Positions 1-7,714 of a stretch of DNA of 64,000 nucleotides are shown in pieces. Location: the NCBI GenBank assembly GCA_037133755.1, contig JBAXNN010000005.1:1-64000 (forward strand), read 5' to 3'. The notes beneath the pieces were generated by a model that did not search any database, had not been told where the DNA came from, and worked only from the letters and a program-made list of their open reading frames with translations. The position numbers and the translations under genes are program-made. The number at the start of each line of letters is the position of its first letter. Position 1 is the first letter of the stretch. The stretch comes from F1-60-MAGs149 sp037133755 (lineage in GTDB: Bacteria; Actinomycetota; Thermoleophilia; Gaiellales; F1-60-MAGs149).

Positions 1-1279
1 TGCCCGGCACGGACGGTGCGCCCGGCGGCACGATCGCCTGCTCGATACCGAGTCGCGCGGCTTCCTGCAAACGGCGTTCGACCTGCCCGACGGGGCGCAG
101 CCGGCCGGTCAATCCGAGCTCGCCAATCGCGACGATCGGACCGGTCGGCACGCCACGCGCGGCCGAGGCCACGGCGAGCGCCACGGCGAGATCGACCGCC
201 GGGTCGTCGACCCGCACGCCGCCCACGACATTCGCGAAGACGTCGGCGGAGCCCAGCCCAAGGGCGGCATGACGCGACAGCACGGCGAGCAGCATGGCGA
301 GACGATTGCGGTCGATGCCGTTGGCGAGTCGCCGCGGCTGTGGCAGTTCGCTGGGCGAGACGAGCGCCTGCACTTCGAGCAGCAGCGGCCGCGAGCCTTC
401 CATCGTGCACGCCACGACGCTGCCCGTGGCACCGAGCTCGTCGCGGCCGAGCAGCGCCGAGGGGTCCTCGACCGGCTCGAGCCCACGACCGGTCATGGCG
501 AAGACGCCGAGCTCGGAGGTGGCACCGAAGCGATTCTTGGCGGCCCGCAGCACGCGTAGCTCTCCCCCGCGTTCGCCCTCGAAGAGCAACACGGCGTCGA
601 CGAGGTGCTCGAGCACCTTCGGCCCCGCGACAGCACCGTCCTTCGTGACATGACCAACGAGGATGATCGCCACCCCGTGCTCCTTCGCCACGCGCAGCAA
701 CTCGCCGGCGGCCTCGCGCACCTGCGACACCGAGCCTGGTGCTGAGGCAAGATCGGCAGTCCACAGGGTCTGCACGGAATCGACGACGCAGACGGCAGGC
801 TTCTCCTGCGCGATCGTGGCCACGACGACGTTGAGGTCGGTCTCGGCGACGACGCGGATCTGCCCGGCACCACCGATGCGCTCGGCGCGCAGCCGGACCT
901 GCGCGGCAGACTCCTCGCCGGTCACGAGCAGCGCCGTCTCGCGCTGCGCGATCGAGGCGAGGGCCATCGTGAGCAGTGTCGACTTACCGACCCCGGGCTC
1001 ACCACCGAGCAACACGAGCGAGCCGGGCACGATGCCACCGCCGAGGACGCGGTCGAGTTCGCCAAGCCCGCTGGGAATCCGCACGGCCTCGTCGGCCGAG
1101 ACATCGGCGAGCGCGATCGACTCGCGCGCCTTCGACGGCCCGGAACGCCCGGCACGCGTGACCTGCGGCGCATCCTCCTGGATCGTCCCCCACGCCTCGC
1201 ACGACGGGCAGCGCCCCTCCCACTTGGGCGTCTGCTCACCGCAGGCGGTGCAGGTGAATCGGGTTGCAGTGCGGGCCAT
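1..1279 (-). CDS. radA: DNA repair protein RadA (Sms), 3' end beyond window
   Basis: RadA is a RecA-like ATPase that extends and processes branched recombination intermediates. Read leftward from ATG at 1279 the frame stays open to base 1 (about 426 codons), so the C-terminus is missing. The protein begins with a zinc finger, CxxC at residues 10-13 and CPSC at 24-27, followed by a Walker A GEPGVGKST, a GEES segment typical of RadA, and the diagnostic KNRFG motif. The Lon-like C-terminal domain has started before the edge. The start is supported by the zinc finger lying at the expected N-terminal position and by a TANNNT hexamer 6 bases upstream. The gene is divergent from the secreted-protein gene at 1418. 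Confidence 0.95.
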   Translation of the reverse strand, partial: MARTATRFTCTACGEQTPKWEGRCPSCEAWGTIQEDAPQVTRAGRSGPSKARESIALADVSADEAVRIPSGLGELDRVLGGGIVPGSLVLLGGEPGVGKSTLLTMALASIAQRETALLVTGEESAAQVRLRAERIGGAGQIRVVAETDLNVVVATIAQEKPAVCVVDSVQTLWTADLASAPGSVSQVREAAGELLRVAKEHGVAIILVGHVTKDGAVAGPKVLEHLVDAVLLFEGERGGELRVLRAAKNRFGATSELGVFAMTGRGLEPVEDPSALLGRDELGATGSVVACTMEGSRPLLLEVQALVSPSELPQPRRLANGIDRNRLAMLLAVLSRHAALGLGSADVFANVVGGVRVDDPAVDLAVALAVASAARGVPTGPIVAIGELGLTGRLRPVGQVERRLQEAARLGIEQAIVPPGAPSVPG

Positions 1280-1285
1280 AGTTGG

Positions 1286-1291
1286 AGGCTA
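1286..1291 (-). promoter_or_regulatory. -10 hexamer (TAGCCT) 6 bases before radA start
   Basis: TAGCCT fits the actinobacterial TANNNT -10 pattern and ends 6 bases before the radA ATG, so transcription would begin at or next to the start codon (leaderless mRNA). Inferred from sequence only. Confidence 0.5.
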
Positions 1292-1405
1292 GTGCCGAGC
1301 GCGGATACGCCGACGTGACAGGGAGTCGCCAACGACGCGCAGGCGCTTACGCGGTGCCAACGCAATACGGCTCACAACGAACAGATGTCCGCGCAATACG
1401 CGTGG

Positions 1406-1411
1406 TACGTT
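1406..1411 (+). promoter_or_regulatory. -10 hexamer (TACGTT) 6 bases before start at 1418
   Basis: TACGTT followed by a 6-base spacer and ATG. It supports choosing the ATG at 1418 rather than an in-frame ATG 33 bases upstream, and suggests a leaderless message. Confidence 0.45.
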
Positions 1412-1417
1412 CGTGAC

Positions 1418-1909
1418 ATGGAACACACACCGAACGACACCAGTGCGGGGCTGAGCCGTAGCGGCCTGCTCCTGGGTGCCGCCGGAGCCGTCGGCGTCGC
1501 CGCGCTAACCGCGCTCCCAGGCACCGCCGCAGCAGCGACCGGCCCCGTCCGTACCACGCTGCGGAACACCACGAAGTTCTCGGTCACCACGCATCCGGAC
1601 TACAACCGGAAGCACTTCGACCGAGCGAAGGCCATCGCGGTCGTCAGGAATCCGACCACCGGCAAGACGATGACCCTCCGTGTCGATGATCTCGTGCCGC
1701 TCCGCAGCTCAGTCGGCGCCAAGGTCGGCAGTGCCGAATGGAGCGGCGGGTTCACCTCGCTCCTGACGCGCACGAAGGGCACGCCGCTTGACACGGGCAC
1801 GTACCCCACCACGATCAACGGTCGGACCTTCCCGCTCACGATTGTCCGCATCGGCGACAACTCGTACCAGGTGAGCGTTGACCGCCGCAAGCCCGCGAAG
1901 GGAGCCTGA
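1418..1909 (+). CDS. secreted DUF6916-like protein
   Basis: A 163-residue protein. The N-terminus has a hydrophobic segment after Ser-Arg-Ser (about residues 11-40), ending in an Ala-rich cleavage-like stretch, so it is probably exported; the pattern is reminiscent of a Tat signal but lacks a clear twin arginine. The mature part is a small beta-rich domain with a 'GTYPTTINGRTFPLTIVRIG' style C-terminus, which resembles the DUF6916 proteins often found beside tail-collar genes. That family match is from memory of its pattern and not verified. It is followed after one base by the tail-collar gene at 1911, so the two are probably co-transcribed. Function unknown. Confidence 0.7.
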   Translation: MEHTPNDTSAGLSRSGLLLGAAGAVGVAALTALPGTAAAATGPVRTTLRNTTKFSVTTHPDYNRKHFDRAKAIAVVRNPTTGKTMTLRVDDLVPLRSSVGAKVGSAEWSGGFTSLLTRTKGTPLDTGTYPTTINGRTFPLTIVRIGDNSYQVSVDRRKPAKGA

Positions 1910-1910
1910 C

Positions 1911-2312
1911 ATGGGTGAAGATGATTTCCTCGGGGCAATCAGCACCTTCGGTGGCCGATACGCACCCATCAACTACGCGCTCTGCCAGGGACAGCAAATC
2001 GCCACTGAGCAATATGCAGCCCTCTATGCGCAGATCGGCACGTACTTCCAGGGTGCCGGCAACGGAGTAACCACGTTCAACCTGCCCAATCTGAGCGGTG
2101 GCACGACGGTCGGCGTCGGTCAGCAGCAAACGACGGGTGCGTTCACCGAGCTGGGTGAGACAGGACAGGCAGCGCAGGTCATCTCCTCCAACGGCCCAGC
2201 TGCTGCGTTTGCGGCTGGCGATACCCCCACGATGCAGACGGTGACATCGGTCCCGACGCTGGGCGTCAACTACGTGATGTGCGTGAACGGGCTCTGGCCC
2301 GAACAACCCTAA
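1911..2312 (+). CDS. phage tail-collar domain protein (MdpB-like)
   Basis: A 133-residue protein with the tail-collar (microcystin-dependent protein) layout. The N-terminus 'FLGAISTFGGRYAP' is followed by 'ALCQGQ' (about residues 23-28), a middle 'TTFNLPNLSGG' segment, and a C-terminal 'NYVMCVNG' strand ending near Trp-Pro. Such proteins are usually around 170-180 residues, so this is a short member. They are chromosomal in many actinobacteria and their cellular role is unclear; no other phage structural genes lie nearby, so this is not evidence of a prophage. The ATG at 1911 was chosen because the family begins with this sequence and it directly follows the stop of the upstream secreted partner. 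Confidence 0.85.
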   Translation: MGEDDFLGAISTFGGRYAPINYALCQGQQIATEQYAALYAQIGTYFQGAGNGVTTFNLPNLSGGTTVGVGQQQTTGAFTELGETGQAAQVISSNGPAAAFAAGDTPTMQTVTSVPTLGVNYVMCVNGLWPEQP

Positions 2313-2318
2313 CGCGTG

Positions 2319-2353
2319 TCGGGTGTGTCCGCCGACGCGGCGGGCACACCCGA
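2319..2353. terminator. strong hairpin between convergent genes
   Basis: Two arms of 16 bases (2319-2334 and 2338-2353) pair fully with one G-U wobble and a 3-base loop. It lies between the stop of the tail-collar gene and the stop of the convergent reductase gene, so it can end transcription from both sides. No long T-run is visible. Confidence 0.75.
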
Positions 2354-2360
2354 TCCACGG

Positions 2361-3572
2361 TTAGCGCTGCTTGTCGTCGAGCTCGTTGAGGTGGTAGCGG
2401 ATCTGGATCGACACCGCTGCCCCCTCGCCCACGGCCGACGCGAGCTGCTTCGTTGAGCCACCGCGGACGTCGCCGGCGGCGAAGATGCCCTTCACGCTCG
2501 TCTCAAGATTGCGATCGGTCTTGACGAAGCGGCGCTCGTCGAGCTCGACCAGGCCGTTGAGCCACTCGGTCGTCGGGTCGAGACCGATGAACAGGAACGC
2601 GGCCTTGCAGGCGTGCTCCGTCTCCTCCGCAGAATCGAGGTCGCGGAACGTGATCGACTTGATCAGCCCCTGCTCGTCGGCGTTGAAGGAGGCAACCTCG
2701 ACGTTCGAGACGACGTCGATCTTCGGATGGTCGTTGACCTTGTCCTGCAGCAGCTTCGAGCCCGTCAGGCCGTCCTTGCGGGCGAAGATCGTGACGTGGT
2801 TGGCGAACTGGGTGAGGAAGAGACCCTCCTCCATGCCGGAGTTGCCGCCGCCGATCACCACGACCTCGTCCGCGCCCTTGTAGAACGGACCGTCGCAGAT
2901 CGCGCAGAAGTGGATGCCCGCGCCGATCAGGTCGGCTTCGCCCGGCGCATTCGTGCGGCGATACTGCGACCCGGTCGAGATCAGCACGGCGCGCGCACTG
3001 AGCAGCTGGCCGGCGCTCGTCATGACTTCGAAGGCATCGTCGACGGGCTTGATCGAATCGACCGCGACGGACTCGAGCAGCTCGACGCCGTAGCGCGCCG
3101 CCTGCCGCACGAAGCGATCAGCGAGATCGATCCCCTCGACACCATCGGGGAAGCCCGGGTAGTTGTCGTACCGCTCCGTCACGCCGGCCTGGCCGCCAAG
3201 CGCCGACTTCTCCACGACGATCACGCTCATGTTCTCGCGCGCTGCGTAGATCGCGGTCGTCAAGGCGGCAGGGCCGCCACCGGCGATCACGAGGTCGTAC
3301 GTATCCATCGCGGCGGCGCGTGTGATGCCGAGCTTGTCGGCCAGCTCGTCGTTCGGCGGCGAGATCAGGAACGTGCCGTCGGGGAACTGCAGGGTCGGGA
3401 TGCGGCGCTTGCCGCCGATGATCGACTCGATCTCGGCCGTGGCACCCTCATGCTCCTCGAGGTCGACCCAGTTGAACGGGATGTGATGCGCGGTCAGGAA
3501 GCCGCGCACACGGCGACAGTCGGGGCACCAGTGGGCCCCGAAGACGGTCATCAGGTTCGGATCGCGCGACAT
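2361..3572 (-). CDS. glutaredoxin-thioredoxin reductase fusion flavoprotein
   Basis: A 403-residue fusion. Residues 1-85 form a glutaredoxin/mycoredoxin-like domain with a CPDC motif at 16-19 and a cis-Pro region 'RIPT' near 57-60. Residues about 90-400 form a thioredoxin reductase: FAD-binding GGGPA at 98-102, the redox pair CAIC at 223-226, the NADPH-binding GGGNSG at 241-246, and a C-terminal FAD motif 'GIFAAGDVRGG'. The layout suggests that NADPH electrons pass via flavin and CAIC to the attached CPDC domain, making a self-contained disulfide reductase; that is inference. A clear AAGGAG ribosome-binding site lies 6 bases before ATG 3572. A separate, standard trxB lies at 58239-59186. Confidence 0.92.
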   Translation of the reverse strand: MSRDPNLMTVFGAHWCPDCRRVRGFLTAHHIPFNWVDLEEHEGATAEIESIIGGKRRIPTLQFPDGTFLISPPNDELADKLGITRAAAMDTYDLVIAGGGPAALTTAIYAARENMSVIVVEKSALGGQAGVTERYDNYPGFPDGVEGIDLADRFVRQAARYGVELLESVAVDSIKPVDDAFEVMTSAGQLLSARAVLISTGSQYRRTNAPGEADLIGAGIHFCAICDGPFYKGADEVVVIGGGNSGMEEGLFLTQFANHVTIFARKDGLTGSKLLQDKVNDHPKIDVVSNVEVASFNADEQGLIKSITFRDLDSAEETEHACKAAFLFIGLDPTTEWLNGLVELDERRFVKTDRNLETSVKGIFAAGDVRGGSTKQLASAVGEGAAVSIQIRYHLNELDDKQR

Positions 3573-3594
3573 GCTCAGCTCCTTGCTTCGCCCC

Positions 3595-4092
3595 TCAGGG
3601 CAGATACATCGTCAGTGTGAAGTACACCCAGTCACCGTTGTAGCGGACGACATCCTCGCCGCGGGCACCCATGTACCTGCCCGTGCCACCGATGATCGCA
3701 CGGCGCCACACGTCGCCCTTGTGCAGCGGGTGTCCGCCGCCGTTGAAGTAGCCCTTGTCGTACAGCGTCTCGTAGACGGTATTGCCGTGCGAGAAATACA
3801 GATTGACCTGGCTCTGGGCCATCGACTGACCTGTCGCATCGGGGTCGCCCGTGATCGTGGTGACGACGCCGCGCTCTCCGACCTTCTTGCCCTGCAGGTT
3901 GAAGAGGGGCGTCGGCTTGTAGACCACGATGTCGCCCGCGCCCATCACGCCATCGTTGTTCATGTCGTGCTTGATCGTCTCGGCCGGCTTGCTCTTGAGC
4001 TTCAACACGACCGTGCGCTCAGCCGCCGAAGCGGTGCCCGCTCCCACGACGAGGAGGGCGAAGAGTGCGGTGACGGCGATGCGAAGGCGCAT
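3595..4092 (-). CDS. secreted beta-barrel protein (allene-oxide-cyclase/dirigent-like)
   Basis: A 165-residue protein with a classical signal peptide (MRLR, hydrophobic core 5-18, Ala-Ser-Ala cleavage site near 21-24). The mature part has strand-rich segments with 'GVVTTITGDPDATGQ', 'GDVWRRAIIGGTGRYMGARGE' and a C-terminal 'FTLTMYLP'. The 'AIxGGTGxYxGARG' motif is typical of the allene oxide cyclase barrel-like / dirigent-like fold found in many actinobacterial secreted proteins. Its activity is unknown; small-molecule binding is plausible. It lies downstream of the ZIP transporter gene on the same strand, separated by 137 bases. The start was set at ATG 4092 because it directly begins the signal peptide. 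Confidence 0.75.
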   Translation of the reverse strand: MRLRIAVTALFALLVVGAGTASAAERTVVLKLKSKPAETIKHDMNNDGVMGAGDIVVYKPTPLFNLQGKKVGERGVVTTITGDPDATGQSMAQSQVNLYFSHGNTVYETLYDKGYFNGGGHPLHKGDVWRRAIIGGTGRYMGARGEDVVRYNGDWVYFTLTMYLP

Positions 4093-4229
4093 GGGGGTTC
4101 CTGAGCTGATCGTGGACTCGTTGCGCGCGGGCTCCACCGGGCGCTGCATGCCATTGTTACCAGACGTGCTGAAACGCATGTCAGGCGGGGTGCGCCGCAT
4201 CGCGCTACCGAGACCACCAACAAGGGCAA

Positions 4230-4955
4230 TCAGATGCCGGCTGCGGCGAGCAGCCACATCAGCAGTGCGCCCGCGGCAATCGTCGCGAACGTCACGCGTG
4301 CGGTGCCGCCCTGGCGCGCACCGGGAATCATATCGCGCGTCGCGAAGTAGATCAGCGTGCCGGCGAAGAAGCCGGCGTAGCCGATCACCCAGGACTCGCT
4401 GAGATTCAGCCAGCCGCCGACGAAGGCGCCGATCACCGGCGCGACGGCACCTGCCGTGACCAGCGCCCATGTGCGTCCGGGCGTGTTGCCGTGGCGACGC
4501 ATGATCGCCGCGGTCGTCATGCCATCCGCAAAATCGTGAGCGAGCACGGCGATCAGAATGGCGATGCCGATCGCGTCGGACACCGTGAAGCCGATGCCGA
4601 TCGCAAGGCCGTCGAGAAAGGAATGCAGCACCAACGCTCCGGCACCGATCAGTCCGACGTGCGGGTGGCGATGCTCGCTCCCCTCGTCCGCGTCCGACGG
4701 ATGCGGACCGACCAGCTCCTCGAGCACGAACATCGCGAGAAACGCCACGACGATCAACACGTACGGCAGCGGCACACCACCCGGTGCCACCCCCGCGAAC
4801 TTGCCGAACTCGGGCAGCAGGTGGAACGCGACGAGGCCGAGCATGGCCCCGGCGGCAACGCCGTACACGAGGTGCAGCAGCCGGCCCGCGCGCAGCGCCA
4901 CGAGGCCACCGAGCATGGTCGTGAAGAACGGCAGGACCTTGAGAAACGCGATCAT
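4230..4955 (-). CDS. ZIP-family divalent metal transporter
   Basis: A 241-residue integral membrane protein with about eight hydrophobic segments. The metal-binding helices are recognisable: HSFLDG at 111-116 (transmembrane helix 4) and HDFADG at 140-145 (helix 5), the two conserved motifs of ZIP permeases. A His/Asp-rich cytoplasmic-type loop lies at 84-99 (HPSD... HRHPH), another ZIP hallmark. It would import zinc, manganese or iron into the cell; the metal cannot be told from sequence. The ATG at 4955 starts at the first hydrophobic helix, and a TACCCT hexamer lies 9 bases upstream. Confidence 0.9.
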   Translation of the reverse strand: MIAFLKVLPFFTTMLGGLVALRAGRLLHLVYGVAAGAMLGLVAFHLLPEFGKFAGVAPGGVPLPYVLIVVAFLAMFVLEELVGPHPSDADEGSEHRHPHVGLIGAGALVLHSFLDGLAIGIGFTVSDAIGIAILIAVLAHDFADGMTTAAIMRRHGNTPGRTWALVTAGAVAPVIGAFVGGWLNLSESWVIGYAGFFAGTLIYFATRDMIPGARQGGTARVTFATIAAGALLMWLLAAAGI

Positions 4956-5007
4956 CGGCAGGAAAGGGTACGGGCGATCGGGCCGATCCCCTTCCCCGCA
5001 AACGACA

Positions 5008-5035
5008 GCGGGCCGGGGATCACTCCCCGGCCCGC
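5008..5035 (-). terminator. hairpin downstream of clpC
   Basis: A perfect 12-bp stem (5008-5019 with 5024-5035) and a 4-base loop, 25 bases past the clpC stop. The stem is very GC-rich; after it the leftward transcript has a short T-containing stretch. A likely terminator for clpC. Confidence 0.75.
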
Positions 5036-5059
5036 CTCGTTCTCAGGTGCGCATGCGCG

Positions 5060-7570
5060 CTAGTCGCTGACCTCGGCGAGGTTCGCGGGCGGTGCGTCGG
5101 GCGTCGGCGGGACGATGTCCATCGCCACCTCGTCGGTGCCCTCCTTGCGGTTGACCAGGATCGTCGAGCCCGGCTGCATCTGCTGTGCGAGCACGAAGTC
5201 GGCCAGCGGATCCTCGAGGATGCGCTGGATCGCACGGCGCAGCGGCCGGGCACCCATGGCGGGGTCGTACCCCTCTTGGACGAGCAGTTCCTTGGCGCTC
5301 TCCGTGAGCTCGATCGTGACCTCGTGCACGTCAAGCTGCTCGCGCAGGCGATTGAGCATGAAGTCCACGATGTGCAGGATCTGCTCCCGCGAGAGCTTGT
5401 GGAAGACGATGACCTCGTCGATGCGGTTGAGCAGCTCGGGGCGGAAGACCCGCTTGAGCTCGCCCATGATCTTGCCCTTCATGTCGTCGTACGACTGGCC
5501 ACTTTCGTCCTCGGCCTGCGAGAAGCCGAAGTTCTGGTTCTTGGCGATCGTGGCAGCGCCGATGTTCGACGTCATGATGACGATGGTGTTGCGGAAGTCG
5601 ACCTTGCGACCCTGCGAGTCGGTCAGCTTGCCCTCTTCCAGCACCTGCAGCAGGATGTTGAAGACGTCTGGATGCGCCTTCTCGATCTCGTCGAGCAGGA
5701 TCACGGAGTACGGCTTGCGACGCACGGCCTCGGTCAGCTGGCCGCCCTCGTCGTACCCGATGTAGCCGGGAGGAGAACCAACAAGACGCGACACGGAATG
5801 CTTCTCCATGTATTCCGACATGTCGACCTGGATCATCGCGCTCTCGTCGCCGAAGAGGAACGCGGCGAGCGTGCGCGCGAGCTCCGTCTTGCCGACGCCG
5901 GACGGCCCGAGGAAGATGAACGAGCCGGACGGGCGCTTGGGATCTTTGATGCCAGCCCGGGCACGGCGGATAGCGCGGGACACGGCGGCGATCGCCACGT
6001 CCTGCCCGATCACGCGCTTGTGCAGCTCCTCTTCCATGCGGATGAGCTTCTGCGACTCGGCCTCGGTCAGCTTGAAGACGGGGATACCGGTCCACATCGA
6101 AACGATGTCGGCGATCTCCTCCTCGCCGATCGACGGCTGCTCGGTGGCACCCTCGCCGGCCGACCAGCTCTCCTCGGCCTCGCGCTTCTCGTTGGCAAGC
6201 TTGCGCTCCTCGTCGCGGAGGTTGGCGGCTGCCTCGAAGTCCTGGCCCTCGATCGCGGCTTCCTTCTCCTTGCGGACGCGCTCGATCTCGTCTTCCAACT
6301 CACGCTGGGCCGGCGGAGCGGCCATCGTCTTGATGCGCAGACGGCTGGCGGCCTCGTCGATCAGATCGATCGCCTTGTCCGGCAGATGACGGTCTTGGAT
6401 GTACCGGCTCGACAGCTCGGCCGCAGCGACCATCGCCTCGTCGGTGATGCGGATGCGGTGATGCGCCTCGTAGCGATCACGGAGGCCGCGCAGGATCTGC
6501 ACGGTGTCCTCCACGCTCGGCTCCTCGACGCGCACCTGCTGGAAGCGCCGCTCGAGAGCGGAGTCGCGCTCGAGGTACTTGCGGTACTCGTCGAGCGTCG
6601 TCGCGCCGATCGTCTGGAGCTCGCCGCGCGCGAGCGCCGGCTTGAGGATGCTGGCCGCGTCGATCGCGCCCTCGGCGGCACCTGCGCCGACGAGGTTATG
6701 CAACTCGTCGATGAACAGGATGATGTCGCCGCGCTGCGAGATCTCCTTCATCACCTTCTTGAGCCGCTCTTCGAACTCGCCGCGGTACTTCGAGCCGGCC
6801 ACGAGGGCGGCGAGATCCAGCGTGTAGATCTGCTTGTCCTTCAGGAGGTCGGGCACCTGGCCGTTCGAGATGCGCTGCGCCAGCCCCTCGACGACGGCGG
6901 TCTTGCCGACACCCGGCTCGCCAATCAGGACCGGGTTGTTCTTCATGCGGCGCACGAGGATCTGCATCATGCGCTCGACTTCGGTGTGGCGACCGACGAC
7001 GGGATCGAGCTTGCCTTCGGTGGCCAGCTTCGTGAGGTTGCGACCGAACTGGTCGAGCAGCTTCGACGACTTCTTCGCCTCGGGGGAGCCACCACCGGCC
7101 GGGGCGGCTGTGCCACCCGACTGGGAACGACGACCCGGACCCGACAGCATGCGGATGATCTCGTTGCGGATCTTCTCGGCGTCGGCATCGAAGTCGAGCA
7201 GGATGCGGGCGGCGACGCCCTCGTTCTCGCGGACGAGGCCGAGCAGGATATGCTCGGTGCCGATGTAGTTGTGACCGAGCGACAACGCCTCGCGCAGCGC
7301 GAGCTCGAGGACCTTCTTGGCGCGCGGGGTGAACGGGATCTGACCCGTCGTCACCTCTTCGCCCTGGCCGACGATGCGCGCGACATTGGCACGCACGTCC
7401 TCCACGGTGATGTCGAGGGAGTCGAGCACGCGCGCCGCGAGTCCCTCCTCCTCGCGCAGCAGGCCGAGCAGGATGTGCTCGGTGCCGATGTAGTTGTGCT
7501 TCAGGGCACGCGCCTCGTCCTGCGCAAGGACGACGACCTGACGTGCACGCTCTGTAAATCGCTCGAACAT
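5060..7570 (-). CDS. clpC: ATP-dependent Clp protease ATP-binding subunit ClpC
   Basis: An 836-residue HSP100 unfoldase that feeds substrates to ClpP. Two Clp_N repeats lie at the N-terminus (the sequence NYIGTEHILLGL occurs at 26-37 and 101-112), followed by the first AAA+ module with Walker A GEPGVGKTA near 217-225, a UVR/M-domain coiled coil (about 415-475), and the second AAA+ module with GPSGVGKTE and the family motif GSPPGYIGYDEGG. The C-terminal D2-small domain is complete. Length fits actinobacterial ClpC (about 840-850). The start has a GGAGG ribosome-binding site 6 bases upstream, and a terminator hairpin follows the stop. It stands alone between other transcription units. Confidence 0.98.
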   Translation of the reverse strand: MFERFTERARQVVVLAQDEARALKHNYIGTEHILLGLLREEEGLAARVLDSLDITVEDVRANVARIVGQGEEVTTGQIPFTPRAKKVLELALREALSLGHNYIGTEHILLGLVRENEGVAARILLDFDADAEKIRNEIIRMLSGPGRRSQSGGTAAPAGGGSPEAKKSSKLLDQFGRNLTKLATEGKLDPVVGRHTEVERMMQILVRRMKNNPVLIGEPGVGKTAVVEGLAQRISNGQVPDLLKDKQIYTLDLAALVAGSKYRGEFEERLKKVMKEISQRGDIILFIDELHNLVGAGAAEGAIDAASILKPALARGELQTIGATTLDEYRKYLERDSALERRFQQVRVEEPSVEDTVQILRGLRDRYEAHHRIRITDEAMVAAAELSSRYIQDRHLPDKAIDLIDEAASRLRIKTMAAPPAQRELEDEIERVRKEKEAAIEGQDFEAAANLRDEERKLANEKREAEESWSAGEGATEQPSIGEEEIADIVSMWTGIPVFKLTEAESQKLIRMEEELHKRVIGQDVAIAAVSRAIRRARAGIKDPKRPSGSFIFLGPSGVGKTELARTLAAFLFGDESAMIQVDMSEYMEKHSVSRLVGSPPGYIGYDEGGQLTEAVRRKPYSVILLDEIEKAHPDVFNILLQVLEEGKLTDSQGRKVDFRNTIVIMTSNIGAATIAKNQNFGFSQAEDESGQSYDDMKGKIMGELKRVFRPELLNRIDEVIVFHKLSREQILHIVDFMLNRLREQLDVHEVTIELTESAKELLVQEGYDPAMGARPLRRAIQRILEDPLADFVLAQQMQPGSTILVNRKEGTDEVAMDIVPPTPDAPPANLAEVSD

Positions 7571-7714
7571 TGTTGGCCTCCTGCCCCCTGTTTCGCAGGG
7601 CTCCGGCTACCGGATTCCACCGGATCGCCGACTGGGCGCCCACACTACCAGAGCGTGGTGCGTACCTATCCGGTCGTGCGAGCCGGCTTTCGGCTTACCG
7701 CTCGTTGTGCGCGC

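Noticed and set aside
1911..2312. Prophage remnant suggested by the tail-collar gene
   Set aside because: No integrase, terminase, portal or other tail genes lie nearby; chromosomal tail-collar proteins are common.
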